Made by a program: the position numbers and the translations under genes. DNA of 64,000 bases from Desmodus rotundus. Its lineage: Eukaryota > Chordata > Mammalia > Chiroptera > Phyllostomidae. The DNA lies in assembly GCF_022682495.2 (NCBI RefSeq), contig NC_071399.1, positions 11,761,342 to 11,825,341 on the forward strand. The letters are read 5' to 3'. The notes beneath the pieces were generated by a model. It saw only the letters and a list, made by a program, of their open reading frames with translations. It searched no databases and was not told the DNA's origin. This document shows positions 48,301 through 50,518 of this stretch, piece after piece; the stretch's first letter is position 1; the number at the start of each line of letters is the position of its first letter.

Positions 48301-48575
48301 TACTTGCAAACAAAAATGTCTTCACTAATATAACAAATAGCCCAGTATCATTTAATATCTTGGCCAGCAAGGAAAAATGTGTTTACAAAGTGTCAGTGAA
48401 CTTGACTTAGCTGAGTCACAGGAAAGGTGAGTCTTAATTATTGGTAGCCGATGACATACCATCGATAAAAGCATCATACCATGTTGTTGAGTCGGTCATC
48501 AACACCCTCATTGCTCCAGTTTGGTGAATCCTGATCATTCATGCCTTCTTCAAAAGGACCTCCTCCTGCAGCCAT
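259..48575 (-). CDS. PCM1: PCM1 coding region, 5' three quarters, 24 exons, continues beyond the window
   Basis: PCM1 is a large coiled-coil scaffold that assembles centriolar satellites around the centrosome. It delivers proteins such as centrin, pericentrin, CEP290 and BBS4 along microtubules and is needed for ciliogenesis. The start codon is at 48575. The exons, in transcript order, lie at 48480-48597, 46773-47018, 44816-45085, 43962-44132, 37212-37389, 34544-34644, 32750-32963, 30695-30896, 29689-29859, 28835-28992, 28486-28721, 25098-25252, 24823-24952, 23679-23819, 22762-22952, 21204-21404, 19449-19668, 19201-19346, 18534-18724, 16353-16524, 9781-10133, 5656-5820, 746-918 and 259-390. 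All have AG/GT borders and compatible phases, giving about 1,471 residues without an internal stop. The product follows human PCM1 from its N-terminus through to the TTDD motif. Human PCM1 is about 2,024 residues, so the C-terminal quarter lies off the left edge. Identification is from remembered family sequence, not a search. Confidence 0.97.
391..745 (-). other. PCM1 intron 25
   Basis: Short AT-rich intron. The only structure is a tandem direct repeat of about 17 bases (TTTAGTCTAAGAAAG twice) near 647-681. Confidence 0.6.
746..918 (-). CDS. PCM1: PCM1 exon 25 (residues 1370-1427), start of the conserved C-terminal domain
   Basis: The exon encodes ETGSDFSMFEALRDTIYSEV, ATLISQNESRPHFLIELFHE and LQLLNTDYLRQRALYALQ. 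This is the most conserved block of the PCM1 C-terminal domain and is identical to human as far as I can recall. The donor CTGCAG/GTATCT leaves phase 0. Confidence 0.97.
1446..1577 (+). mobile_element. Ves-type tRNA-derived SINE
   Basis: The head CACTGGCCAGGTGGCTCAG carries the A-box region and GCAGGTTCAATTCCTGG carries the B box. A CT-repeat tail follows. This is the bat Ves pattern. Confidence 0.88.
1578..3418 (-). other. PCM1 intron, no recognised gene
   Basis: AT-rich intronic sequence between the SINE and the 57-nt cassette exon. No ORF with coding character and no repeat I can name. Confidence 0.5.
3419..3475 (-). CDS. PCM1: Probable PCM1 cassette exon, 57 nt, phase 1-1
   Basis: The acceptor has a fine pyrimidine tract (CTGCCTTTCCTACAG) and the donor reads CACCAG/GTAATG. 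The 57 nt are open in the PCM1 frame and would add nineteen residues, AHARRMLQQSNRNACNEAP, between TEISS and ETGSDFS. Length and phase keep the downstream frame. It is best explained as an alternatively used PCM1 exon. The canonical human form joins TEISS directly to ETGSD. Confidence 0.65.
3476..5655 (-). other. PCM1 intron between cassette exon and exon 24
   Basis: Mostly AT-rich. There is a small tandem duplication around ATGTCCCTTTAAA near 4206-4265 and MIR-like wording near 4590-4680. The ORFs here do not look coding. Confidence 0.45.
5656..5820 (-). CDS. PCM1: PCM1 exon 24 (residues 1315-1370)
   Basis: The exon encodes YESASMSSTCEPCQNRNRHS, AQTEEPVQATVFSRQNHEQL and EKIIKCSRSTEISS. The split codon G/GG gives Gly where human has Arg. 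It leaves phase 1 at TCAG/GTATGT, into either the 57-nt cassette or exon 25. Confidence 0.95.
6300..6715 (-). mobile_element. L1 3' end fragment, antisense to the plus strand
   Basis: The reverse complement contains GTATTATGCTAAGCGAAATA and the preceding ORF2-end region typical of old mammalian L1 3' ends (subfamily L1M). No intact ORF remains. Confidence 0.8.
6716..9780 (-). other. PCM1 intron 23, proximal part
   Basis: Contains a G/C-run patch (CCCCCCCCC near 7243), a somewhat GC-richer unassigned stretch at 7650-8230, and a short CAG run at 8855-8871. Short plus- and minus-strand ORFs here show no domain. Probably old repeats I cannot name. Confidence 0.4.
9781..10133 (-). CDS. PCM1: PCM1 exon 23 (residues 1197-1315)
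   Basis: At 353 nt this is the longest coding exon in the window. It encodes NQKQPEEEVENRTPWLYDQE, GEVEKPFIQTGFSVSVEK, DEESLESFSSMPDPVDPTTV and a basic tail with KTPKSKSKKR-like residues (RTPKSKSKKRHSAQLKSR). The basic stretch precedes the conserved C-terminal PCM1 domain. The donor GTTG/GTAAGT leaves phase 1. Confidence 0.96.
10303..12124 (-). mobile_element. Complete ORF2-less L1 insertion (5'UTR, ORF1, 3'UTR, poly-A)
   Basis: On the minus strand the element starts GGAGAACCAAGATGGCGGC, a normal L1 5' end with a YY1 site. A GC-rich 5'UTR of about 750 bases follows, then ORF1 from 11371 to 10676, a G-rich 3'UTR and a poly-A tract (T run at 10303-10312). It is flanked by 15-base duplications, 10288-10302 and 12125-12139, that differ at one base. 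No ORF2, endonuclease or reverse transcriptase sequence is present. This is a HAL1-like nonautonomous L1 product that would have needed enzymes in trans. Confidence 0.88.
10676..11371 (-). pseudogene. L1 ORF1-like frame with one stop and an in-frame internal deletion
   Basis: The frame starts at the ATG at 11371 (MAQMTEHFKAPEKIQ) and has a TGA at codon 46. It then stays open for 181 further codons, through the coiled-coil region and the RRM motif SNIRIIGVPEGEEEEQKIEN. It reaches RHIIITLPKIK and then jumps directly to LRPRLLYPAKLSFRMEG, so about 50 residues of the usual RRM to C-terminal domain junction are missing without loss of frame. L1 ORF1p is an RNA-binding chaperone. This copy is probably not functional. 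Confidence 0.8.
12755..13090 (+). mobile_element. Old nonautonomous DNA transposon, hAT/Charlie-like
   Basis: Contains GCAAACCGACAGTTTGCAGGCC, a TATTGGAACACAGCCACTCA core, ATGGCTGCTTTTACG and a GCCTGCGATG tail, the layout of a mammal-wide MER element. The family name is uncertain. Related copies lie at 28133 and, inverted, at 35078. Confidence 0.65.
13790..15690 (+). mobile_element. Old HAL1/L1-type element with ORF1 and no ORF2
   Basis: A GC-richer 5' part (13790-14570) leads into an ORF1-like frame at 14618-15085 with FKCPNICIMGVPEREESKQE and RHIIIKMQK. It then continues, frameshifted, to QPRLLYPAKLLFKIEG-coding sequence and straight into a 3'UTR ending near 15690 with the TGTATGTCAACTGTAATTGA block. 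No ORF2 separates them, as in HAL1 (half-L1) elements. It is more diverged than the neighbouring insertion and in the opposite orientation. Confidence 0.75.
16353..16524 (-). CDS. PCM1: PCM1 exon 22 (residues 1140-1197)
   Basis: The exon encodes MNFSPLFPSNFGDFSQNVST, then QQQPLAQNSSGKTEYMAFPK and PFESSSSIGAEKQ. It is Ser/Phe-rich and probably disordered. The donor CAAAG/GTAACT leaves phase 2. The following intron (10134-16352) is one of the largest and most repeat-rich of the gene. Confidence 0.96.
16735..16965 (+). repeat. MIR SINE
   Basis: Shows the MIR layout: a rare-transition AT-rich lead, TTTTACCAGTGGGAAAACAG core, AATTGCAAGAGCAGGT and a TCTGCCTGATTGTGAGGCTC tail. Confidence 0.7.
17330..18095 (+). 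repeat. L2 LINE 3' end
   Basis: Pyrimidine-rich text with CTCCCTGCTCAAAACTCTTC, ATGGCACAAAATGCCTGTAC and a TAGTGTCTGGCTCATAATGC end, matching the L2 3' region. Confidence 0.72.
18130..18305 (+). repeat. Second L2/MIR-type 3' end
   Basis: Contains CAGTGCCTGGTGTACAGCAG and ends AATAAATAGTTGTTAAATAA, typical of L2/MIR 3' termini. Confidence 0.6.
18534..18724 (-). CDS. PCM1: PCM1 exon 21 (residues 1076-1140)
   Basis: The exon encodes LKQMLNELMRQQNQHPEKPG, the end of a coiled coil, then a Ser/Pro/Phe-rich stretch PPSPSLFCPFSFPTQPVNLF and FTNFSSFAP. It leaves phase 1 at CACCAG/GTAGGT. Confidence 0.96.
18725..19200 (-). other. PCM1 intron 20
   Basis: AT-rich. The part around 18955-19035 resembles a common L1-related fragment (TTTACAGCTTTACTGAGGTA). 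Nothing else seen. Confidence 0.4.
19201..19346 (-). CDS. PCM1: PCM1 exon 20 (residues 1028-1076)
   Basis: The exon encodes ALSCLLQTLLTGPYSVMPSN, VASPQVHLIMHQLNQCYTQL and TWQQNNVQ. Human starts TLSCLL, so the first residue is Ala here. The donor CAGAG/GTACTC leaves phase 2. Confidence 0.95.
19449..19668 (-). CDS. PCM1: PCM1 exon 19 (residues 954-1027), coiled coil
   Basis: The exon encodes RWKNNRPFSADGNYRPLAKT, RQQNISMQRQENLRWVSEL and a helix SYVEEKEQWQEQINQLKKQL ending TLMQDQQ. The donor CAG/GTAAAA leaves phase 0. The intron to exon 20 is only 102 nt. Confidence 0.96.
20225..20415 (+). repeat. L1 3' end fragment
   Basis: Contains TGGTGTGGTGAACAAACAAC, CAGATGATGTATTTATAGAG and GTACACCTGAAACCTACATA, a recurrent 3'UTR block of mammalian L1. 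Confidence 0.7.
20440..21175. repeat. LTR-type interspersed repeat, family not assigned
   Basis: The text includes TTTTATAATAAACCAGTAAA (a polyadenylation-type region), TTCCTGAGTTCCGTGAG, GGCTTATGGGAACCCCCCAT and TGACTGGCATCTGAAGTGAT. This arrangement resembles old mammalian LTRs. No coding remnant is visible. Confidence 0.45.
21204..21404 (-). CDS. PCM1: PCM1 exon 18 (residues 887-954), acidic region
   Basis: The exon encodes TMATWGGSTQCALDEEGDED, GYLSEGVVRTDEEEEEEQDS and SNDNFSVYPPNSMNHNSYNA. The acidic run and Asn-rich tail are conserved features of PCM1. The donor AATAG/GTTAGT leaves phase 2. Confidence 0.96.
21541..21727 (-). mobile_element. Ves-type SINE
   Basis: Head at the right end: the reverse complement begins GCCCTGTCCGGGTAGCTCAG, an A-box region, and has a B-box region near 21660. 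GA-rich tail at the left. Confidence 0.88.
21890..22200 (+). repeat. Old MER-type DNA transposon fragment
   Basis: Begins AGAGCTGTCCAATAGCACTT and contains CTATCCAACATAGTAGTCAC, wording of a mammal-wide nonautonomous hAT element. Family not certain. Confidence 0.5.
22762..22952 (-). CDS. PCM1: PCM1 exon 17 (residues 824-887), coiled coil
   Basis: The exon encodes LWSEMRRHEILREELRQRRK and QLEALMAEHQRRQGLAE, a charged coiled coil, then TASPVAASLRSDGSENLCTP and QQSRTE. The Lys codon AA/A is split with the next exon. It is nearly identical to human PCM1. Confidence 0.96.
23455..23640 (+). repeat. L1 3' end fragment
   Basis: Contains GGTGATCACTTCGTAAGGTA, ACACTTGAAACTAATATAAT and TGTATGTCAACTATAACGG with an A-rich end. 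Same block as at 15560-15680 and 27990-28115. Confidence 0.78.
23679..23819 (-). CDS. PCM1: PCM1 exon 16 (residues 777-823)
   Basis: This 141-nt exon in phase 0 encodes LSATSAGNCPTKKYMPAVTS and a Ser/Thr-rich stretch to FEPEVSSVVDNE. The acceptor follows a long pyrimidine tract (TTTTTTTTAAG). It is a flexible linker between coiled coils. Confidence 0.95.
23820..24822 (-). other. PCM1 intron 15
   Basis: AT-rich intronic sequence. I see no additional exon or repeat that I can name. Confidence 0.45.
24823..24952 (-). CDS. PCM1: PCM1 exon 15 (residues 733-776), coiled coil
   Basis: The exon is almost wholly a coiled coil: REKFYEAKLQQQQRELKQLQ, then EERKKLIKIQEKIQALQKA and CPDLQ. Human has IDIQ where this species has IKIQ. 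The donor CAG/GTAAGT leaves phase 0. Confidence 0.96.
25098..25252 (-). CDS. PCM1: PCM1 exon 14 (residues 682-733)
   Basis: The exon encodes DDDAVDQGAISASTSNLDDF, YPAEEDTKQNANNTRGNANK and TQKDTGVNEKA. It is a polar Asn-rich linker between two coiled coils. The acceptor is TTTTAG before GATGATGAT. The donor GCAAG/GTACGT leaves phase 2. Confidence 0.95.
25253..26479 (-). other. PCM1 intron 13, distal part
   Basis: AT-rich sequence up to the SINE at 26480. No exon-like segment or recognised repeat. Confidence 0.45.
26480..26677 (-). mobile_element. Ves-type SINE
   Basis: The reverse complement starts GCACTGGCTGGGTAGCTCAG, has a GCAGGTTCAATCCCCAG B box and ends in a GA/T-rich tail. It includes a G run at 26503-26516. 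Confidence 0.9.
27240..28120 (+). mobile_element. L1 3' end, about 0.9 kb
   Basis: Contains a TGTGGAATCTAAAAAACAAA block, GGAATACGGTCAATAATAT, CTGAGGTGATCACTTCATAA and the TGTATGTTAACTATAATTGA end with an A-rich tail. Upstream text matches the old L1 ORF2-3'UTR junction. Confidence 0.75.
28133..28312 (+). repeat. hAT/Charlie-like MER fragment
   Basis: Contains AAAGTTACATGGGAACACAG, CCATGCTCATTTGTTTATAT and a TCTGCTCACCTCTGA end. Same family as 12755-13090. Confidence 0.6.
28486..28721 (-). CDS. PCM1: PCM1 exon 13 (residues 603-681), acidic run and coiled coil
   Basis: After DCRYNREGEQGIHAAQG comes a strongly acidic run DDDDDEEEEAEDEG, then SGASLSSHRSS and a coiled coil EQKINRLMVAKQKLRQLQDL ending VAMVQ. 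The acceptor is a TAGCAG tandem. The upstream choice would insert Ala before Asp603. The donor CAG/GTAAGT is strong, phase 0. Confidence 0.95.
28835..28992 (-). CDS. PCM1: PCM1 exon 12 (residues 550-603)
   Basis: The exon encodes NPQVAATRNEVNSISNAQCV, then an Asn-rich linker SNCEINNRSAANIRALNMPP ending in SL. It enters at phase 2 and leaves at phase 1 (TTAG/GTATGA). The sequence is low in hydrophobic residues and probably disordered. Confidence 0.95.
29301..29519 (-). mobile_element. Ves-type SINE, variant tail
   Basis: The reverse complement begins GCCGTGGCTGGTGTCGCTCA and has a GA-rich end. The internal CACACGCCCCTATCTGGGGA text marks a different Ves subgroup from the other copies. Confidence 0.82.
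29689..29859 (-). CDS. PCM1: PCM1 exon 11 (residues 493-550), coiled coil
   Basis: The exon encodes KLNEVRKRLNELRELVHYYE, then QTSDMMTDAVNEN and an acidic tail TEESEYDSEHETSEPVTNI. It has KDETEE where human has KDEETEE, one residue shorter. The last split codon CT/G gives Leu where human has Arg. The region is a coiled coil followed by an acidic disordered stretch. Confidence 0.95.
30285..30500 (+). repeat. MIR SINE
   Basis: Shows TATTATCCCTATTTTGTAGA, TGAAGAAACAGAAGC, GTCATACAGCCTTGAGAG and a CTGTCTGACTCTAAAGCC tail, the standard MIR order. Confidence 0.8.
30695..30896 (-). CDS. PCM1: PCM1 exon 10 (residues 426-493)
   Basis: The exon begins with a divergent stretch FVPPSVPP, then PQRSVDQRST and a Ser/Pro/Ala-rich, probably disordered linker ending NPTEKLQ. 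The acceptor is TTTTGTAG. A second AG lies 15 nt inside the exon (exon start 30881) and would keep the frame. This linker is the least conserved part of the N-terminal half. The donor CTCCA/GTAAAA leaves phase 2. Confidence 0.92.
30897..32749 (-). other. PCM1 intron 9
   Basis: Holds a short L1 fragment at about 31345-31410 (GGTACATCCATACCATGAAA). The rest is AT-rich without recognised genes. Minus-strand ORFs of up to 72 codons have no coding look. Confidence 0.45.
32750..32963 (-). CDS. PCM1: PCM1 exon 9 (residues 355-426)
   Basis: The exon encodes PPAVPDNRRQAESLSLTREV, then a coiled coil DEKVQLFSKMRVLQEKKQKM and DKLLGELHTLRDQHLNNS. The serine in AESLSLT aligns with human Ser372, reported as a PLK4 phosphorylation site controlling satellite integrity. 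The donor TCGT/GTAAGT leaves phase 1. Confidence 0.95.
33197..33238. repeat. Perfect 19-bp inverted repeat with 4-base loop
   Basis: The left arm TGTTATTTATTATCTGGAT (33197-33215) is exactly complementary to the right arm at 33220-33238, with CTAA between. It lies in intron 8. No flanking transposon is evident. Confidence 0.9.
33560..34005. repeat. Old L1-type fragment
   Basis: Contains CACGGACATTTAGGTTGGCT, TGATTTTTGCTATTAACCAC and GCTGCATGAACATCCTTGTA, the familiar old-L1 block, in the orientation with the LINE reading on the minus strand. Confidence 0.6.
34315..34495. repeat. MER5A-like DNA transposon fragment
   Basis: Begins AGTGTTTCTCAAAGTACAAT and continues CCCAGACCACCAGCACTGG, matching the MER5A terminus and body. 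The far end is degraded. Confidence 0.65.
34544..34644 (-). CDS. PCM1: PCM1 exon 8 (residues 321-354)
   Basis: This 101-nt exon enters at phase 1 and leaves at phase 0. It encodes ETTGSLSGVSITSELNEELN and DLIQRFHNQLRDSQ. The acceptor is AATAG at 34645-34646. The nine nt just upstream would read on in frame as V-V-I, matching human V-V-A, but the dinucleotide that would have been their acceptor (34654-34655) reads AT, not AG. The exon therefore seems nine nt shorter than in human. Confidence 0.93.
35078..35285 (-). repeat. hAT/Charlie-like MER fragment, inverted copy
   Basis: Begins GGGTAGCAAACTTCTTGAAG and contains GGGCATGGCTGTGTTCCACA. It is the reverse orientation of the element at 12755 and 28133. 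Confidence 0.6.
35543..35574. repeat. Perfect 14-bp inverted repeat
   Basis: CTTTTTAAAAGAGT and its exact complement flank a CCAA loop. Confidence 0.85.
35900..36115. repeat. MIR-like SINE fragment
   Basis: CCTAAGCAAGTCACAAACGC and CCTTTTCTATAAAGTGAGAA resemble the MIR core in reverse orientation. Confidence 0.5.
36371..36470. other. Isolated CpG-rich patch with antisense 5' splice site
   Basis: About ten CpGs and a GC box (GGGGGCGGGCG) occur within 100 bases of otherwise AT-rich intron. The plus strand reads ACCAACAAG/GTAAGTTCGG, a near-ideal donor. There is no ATG upstream of it in the patch. It could be a relic of an inserted 5' exon or a small intronic promoter. Nothing confirms transcription. 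Confidence 0.5.
36964..37053 (-). CDS. Probable PCM1 cassette exon, 90 nt, phase 1-1
   Basis: A pyrimidine-rich stretch and ATGCAG acceptor at 37054-37056 are followed by 90 nt open in the PCM1 frame, then TTAAGAG/GTAAAGG. Joined after exon 7 it adds thirty residues starting EKIAGTAPGHHTVPCRQPDR, then returns to phase 1 for exon 8. The right length, phase and both splice signals make chance unlikely. The peptide is Pro/His/Arg-rich and not coiled coil. It is absent from the canonical human protein as I know it. Confidence 0.6.
37212..37389 (-). CDS. PCM1: PCM1 exon 7 (residues 262-321), coiled coil
   Basis: The exon starts ARDPQQEPMEEMENLKKQHD and continues through a Gln/Leu-rich helix to QAIAVMDDS. 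It is the core of the first coiled coil, used for self-association of the scaffold. The donor TCTG/GTATGC leaves phase 1. Human PCM1 continues DSVVAETAGS here, whereas this species reads DSETTGS through the next exon. Confidence 0.95.
37390..39298 (-). other. PCM1 intron upstream of exon 7, first part
   Basis: AT-rich, with one perfect 14-bp inverted repeat (37869-37882 and 37889-37902, ATTAAAGTCTTTCA). No other exon or repeat recognised. Confidence 0.5.
39299..39333. repeat. (AC)n microsatellite
   Basis: Seventeen uninterrupted AC units, immediately before a SINE tail. Confidence 0.97.
39337..39560 (-). mobile_element. Ves-type SINE
   Basis: The reverse complement starts GCCCAGGCCGGTGTGGCTTA and has a GA-rich tail. 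Same long subgroup as 29301 and 58201. Confidence 0.83.
39595..39725 (+). repeat. MIR fragment
   Basis: ATGTGAAAGATGAGGAATTA, then CCTAGGTTCTAATGTAGTGT, in MIR order. Confidence 0.5.
40490..40640 (+). repeat. Probable L1 3'UTR-type fragment
   Basis: G-rich text GGGGAGGGAGTGGATGGAGG leading to AATAAATAAATG-type A-rich sequence, resembling bat L1 3' ends. Short and uncertain. Confidence 0.35.
41349..41515 (+). mobile_element. Ves-type SINE
   Basis: CCCGCCAGGTGGCTCAGGTG head, a degraded B-box region, CAACCAATGAATGCATAAAT body and (CT)n tail. Confidence 0.88.
41948..43095. repeat. Two related 65-base segments 1.1 kb apart
   Basis: 41948-42015 and 43030-43091 share CCTCAGTTCCCTGTC and neighbouring bases at roughly 80 percent identity by eye. 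The first lies across the donor of the candidate 99-nt exon. Between them, near 42815-42870, is a triple AGCTTTACTGGTAA repeat. Confidence 0.6.
42008..42106 (-). CDS. Candidate alternative PCM1 exon, 99 or 102 nt, phase 0-0
   Basis: Between exons 6 and 7 a minus-strand segment is open for 33 codons (ASFSLGIRPCIESKLGNSAS and onward) and ends GGGAAAG/GTAACAG. The acceptor is an AAGGAG tandem after a weak pyrimidine tract, so 34 codons are also possible. Both neighbours are phase 0, so inclusion would keep the frame. I do not recognise this peptide in canonical PCM1. The donor side is duplicated near 43.03-43.09 kb, which hints at a repeat origin. Confidence 0.35.
43644..43909 (-). CDS. Coding-looking segment 3' of exon 6, possible alternative or decayed exon
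   Basis: A frame from an ATG at 43936 runs 98 codons to a stop at 43640. The part from 43909 (after TTATCAG) has coding-like composition, including QRSWRVSRKLCHPLERFTA and EEEEGARTVDSAVGSG. Its 3' end overlaps a plausible donor TGTTG/GTAATT at 43644. As a 266-nt exon it would shift the PCM1 frame. It lies only 52 nt from the exon 6 donor, too short for a normal intron. It may be a retained or competing exon, or a chance ORF. Confidence 0.3.
43962..44132 (-). CDS. PCM1: PCM1 exon 6 (residues 205-261), first coiled coil
   Basis: This exon encodes VVSRLVQIRDYITKASSMRE and onward, a heptad-rich helix that starts the first PCM1 coiled coil and ends KVLQKIL. Human has KFLKKIL at that point. The acceptor is a CAGCAG tandem, so the exon may start at 44132 or at 44135 with one extra glutamine. 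The donor CTT/GTAAGT is strong, phase 0. Confidence 0.95.
44133..44815 (-). other. PCM1 intron 5
   Basis: AT-rich intron without recognised repeats or extra exons. Confidence 0.5.
44816..45085 (-). CDS. PCM1: PCM1 exon 5 (residues 115-204)
   Basis: This 270-nt exon in phase 0 begins RSIGSDSQGRAT and ends GEPAMESSQ. The donor region reads CAG GTG GTAAGG, giving two possible 5' splice sites 3 nt apart. I placed the end at CAG (44816) because it keeps the human length SSQ-xV-SR. Using 44813 instead would add one valine and has the stronger GTAAGG consensus. Confidence 0.94.
45595..46080 (+). mobile_element. L1 3' end fragment
   Basis: ATGGAATATTATTCAGCTTT-type text, then TGAACCTTGAGAACACTATG, AAAATAAGCCAGTCACCGAC, a G-rich patch and GGTTAATTTTGTTATGTGTA, the 3' region of an old L1. 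Confidence 0.78.
46773..47018 (-). CDS. PCM1: PCM1 exon 4 (residues 33-114)
   Basis: This 246-nt exon is in phase 0 at both ends. It encodes the basic, serine-rich N-terminal region with SSEKNKKKFGVESDKR, SPESSPGVGRRR and KTPHTFPHSRYM, ending in INFSDLDQ. The segment matches human PCM1 almost residue for residue. Its first residues, DWCGQQ, differ from human DWGAQQ. The region is predicted to be disordered and rich in phosphorylatable Ser/Thr-Pro sites. Confidence 0.96.
47440..47620 (-). repeat. MIR SINE, reverse orientation
   Basis: CAATTTACTTAACTCCTCAC, AGCCTTAGTTTCCTAATCTT and CAGCACAGTACCTAGTATGT are in the order of a reversed MIR. Confidence 0.72.
47621..48479 (-). other. PCM1 intron 3, distal part
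   Basis: No exon-like segment. Unremarkable intronic sequence. Confidence 0.45.
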
Positions 48576-48597
48576 ACTGGTTTTAACAATTAATTTT
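48480..48597 (-). CDS. PCM1: PCM1 exon 3, carries the start codon (residues 1-32)
   Basis: The acceptor TTTTACAG is followed by 22 nt of 5'UTR, then the ATG at 48575. The product begins MAAGGGPFEEGMNDQ, one residue away from human PCM1 at position 3 and otherwise nearly the same. The donor after AACAACATG is GTATGATG, phase 0. The ATG context (CAGTATGG) is moderate. There is no in-frame stop between acceptor and ATG within the exon, but the upstream exon supplies two. Confidence 0.95.
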
Positions 48598-49479
48598 CTG
48601 TAAAACAAGTAAAAACTAACCTTTTAAATATGTAAAAACACATTCTAATTTTTAAGCCATTCCATGAAGCTCAGCAATATAAATGCATCACAGAAAAGTT
48701 GATTTTACAAAATAAAAAGAGGCCCTGCCAAATCACACACAAACACTGACTTAGCTGTTGTAGGCCTATCATGATTAACATGAGTTCAATTGCTGGAGTG
48801 ATGGGGAGGGGAAGGAAAACCTCTGAGTAGCCATTATGAATGCTGGCATGCAGGTTTTAAGGTTATTTCATTTAACTTATTCAACAAAGTCCTAAAAGGT
48901 CATGAGGAAGGAAAAAGTTATTAGTAGCTAGAACCAAAAGTGCTCTTAGAAAAGAAATTAATACCTCCCAAAGACCTGGGCATTTGTTCTGTGTCAAAGA
49001 TTCAGAGGGCAGAACTGTTCCTCATGGAACATGGAGAAAGGCTTGGTGTTAGTAACAAAGAAGGTAATGGTAAGCAAGATGAGGAGAAAGCAGGCAGAAA
49101 GGAGGACTAGATGGGTGGATGGCCAGTAAAAGCCAACAATAAGTGGCTAAAAACACTTTCAAAATATTGCTGCCTACTGCCCTTTTTTAAGTTGTATTAC
49201 TGGGGATTTTGTGAAAAATAAAGGCAGGCAGTGAATTTCATAACTAGATCAAAGAGATGAGAAACAGGAGCAGCAATAGCAAAAGCAAAGGTGTAAGAGC
49301 AGAGATTATCATGAGAAACTAAGATTTCTACATATCCTGTGGAGGACTTTGGATTTCCACTGGGTATAGAACTGCATGAGTTGGGGATGGGGGAGAGGGT
49401 GCTGAGTGAAAGAGGAGACGGTAGGACAACTTTGTAATTCAAGGGCCAGAAAAGGCTATTAGACATTAGGATTATAATA

Positions 49480-49620
49480 GGTTTCTCATTTTACAAACAA
49501 TAACATTAACATTCAAAGGAGTCAGATAATTTTGTCAAGGTCATTCAGCTAAAAATGTCCAGGATGAATATAAATCCCAGGCTCTTTATCTCTAAGACCC
49601 TAACTTAGTCCATTCATCAC
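49480..49620 (+). repeat. MIR fragment
   Basis: TTTCTCATTTTACAAACAAT, TCAAGGTCATTCAGCTAAAA and CCCAGGCTCTTTATCTCTAA are in MIR order. Confidence 0.65.
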
Positions 49621-49876
49621 CCGGAGTGCAGTGTTAAAAGGATTATCAACCATGAAGAAGTAGGATTTATCTCATGGATGTTTTAATGTTAGGGTATCTA
49701 TCAGAATAATGTATTAACAGATTACAGAGCAAGTTAAATGTTATCATCTCAAAATAAAAAGGGATGTGATAAAATCCAATACTTCAAATTTTTAAAAAAT
49801 CTTAGTAGTATAAATACACTGACACTGTTCATAGCTATATGTATTTTTCTAGTGTTTTTTCCCCCCAATGAACACA

Positions 49877-50518
49877 TGAGGTCTGTCCAGAAGGTATACA
49901 GCCATGTAATATGAAAAACAGAGACATTTACTGAAGATACAAGATACAAGAAACATTGTACATAGGACAATGACGCCTCAGTCCTCTTCAAAGTAGGCAC
50001 CCTGGGACCTCACACAGTTCTCCCAGTAGCCATCAGCTGCCCCGTTGTATTTTCCTGAATCTCACTGACAGTCTGAAATCTCTTCCCTTTAAAGGTGATT
50101 TTAGTTTTGGGAAAAGCTAGAAATGAAAGGGCACCAAATCTAGGCTGTGGGGAGGGCTGAGTCACCTGGGTGATTTGATGTTATACATGAGCTGGCACGT
50201 TGTCATGACAAAGTTGCCCATCACCAGCTGCCCACAGTTGTGGCCTTCTGAATCATCTGATTAGTTTCTGTAGAGAAATGCTCAAGCTTAAGATGAAATC
50301 TAATGCAGACTAGTTGCTCTACTTGCTCAGTCATTTTGAATGTAACAGCCACACAGTACACATGCTCACTCAATGGCATCTACTGCCCTCACTTGACTAG
50401 TACAGTGTTCACGCATGTGCACTCTACTCCTCTCTCCTTGGCTGCCAGGTTATATCCGTGTCGCACAAACCATTTTTGTTATATTAACAATGGATGGACT
50501 TTTTCTGGACAGACCTCA
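49877..50518 (-). mobile_element. Tc1/mariner-type element, internally deleted
   Basis: The ends are inverted repeats: TGAGGTCTGTCCAGAA at the left and its exact complement at the right. The right flank is TA, and the left flank is CA, a probable mutated TA target duplication. At 642 bp it is about half of a full mariner. The reverse strand keeps a fragment of the transposase 5' part, with stops and no catalytic region. Confidence 0.85.
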
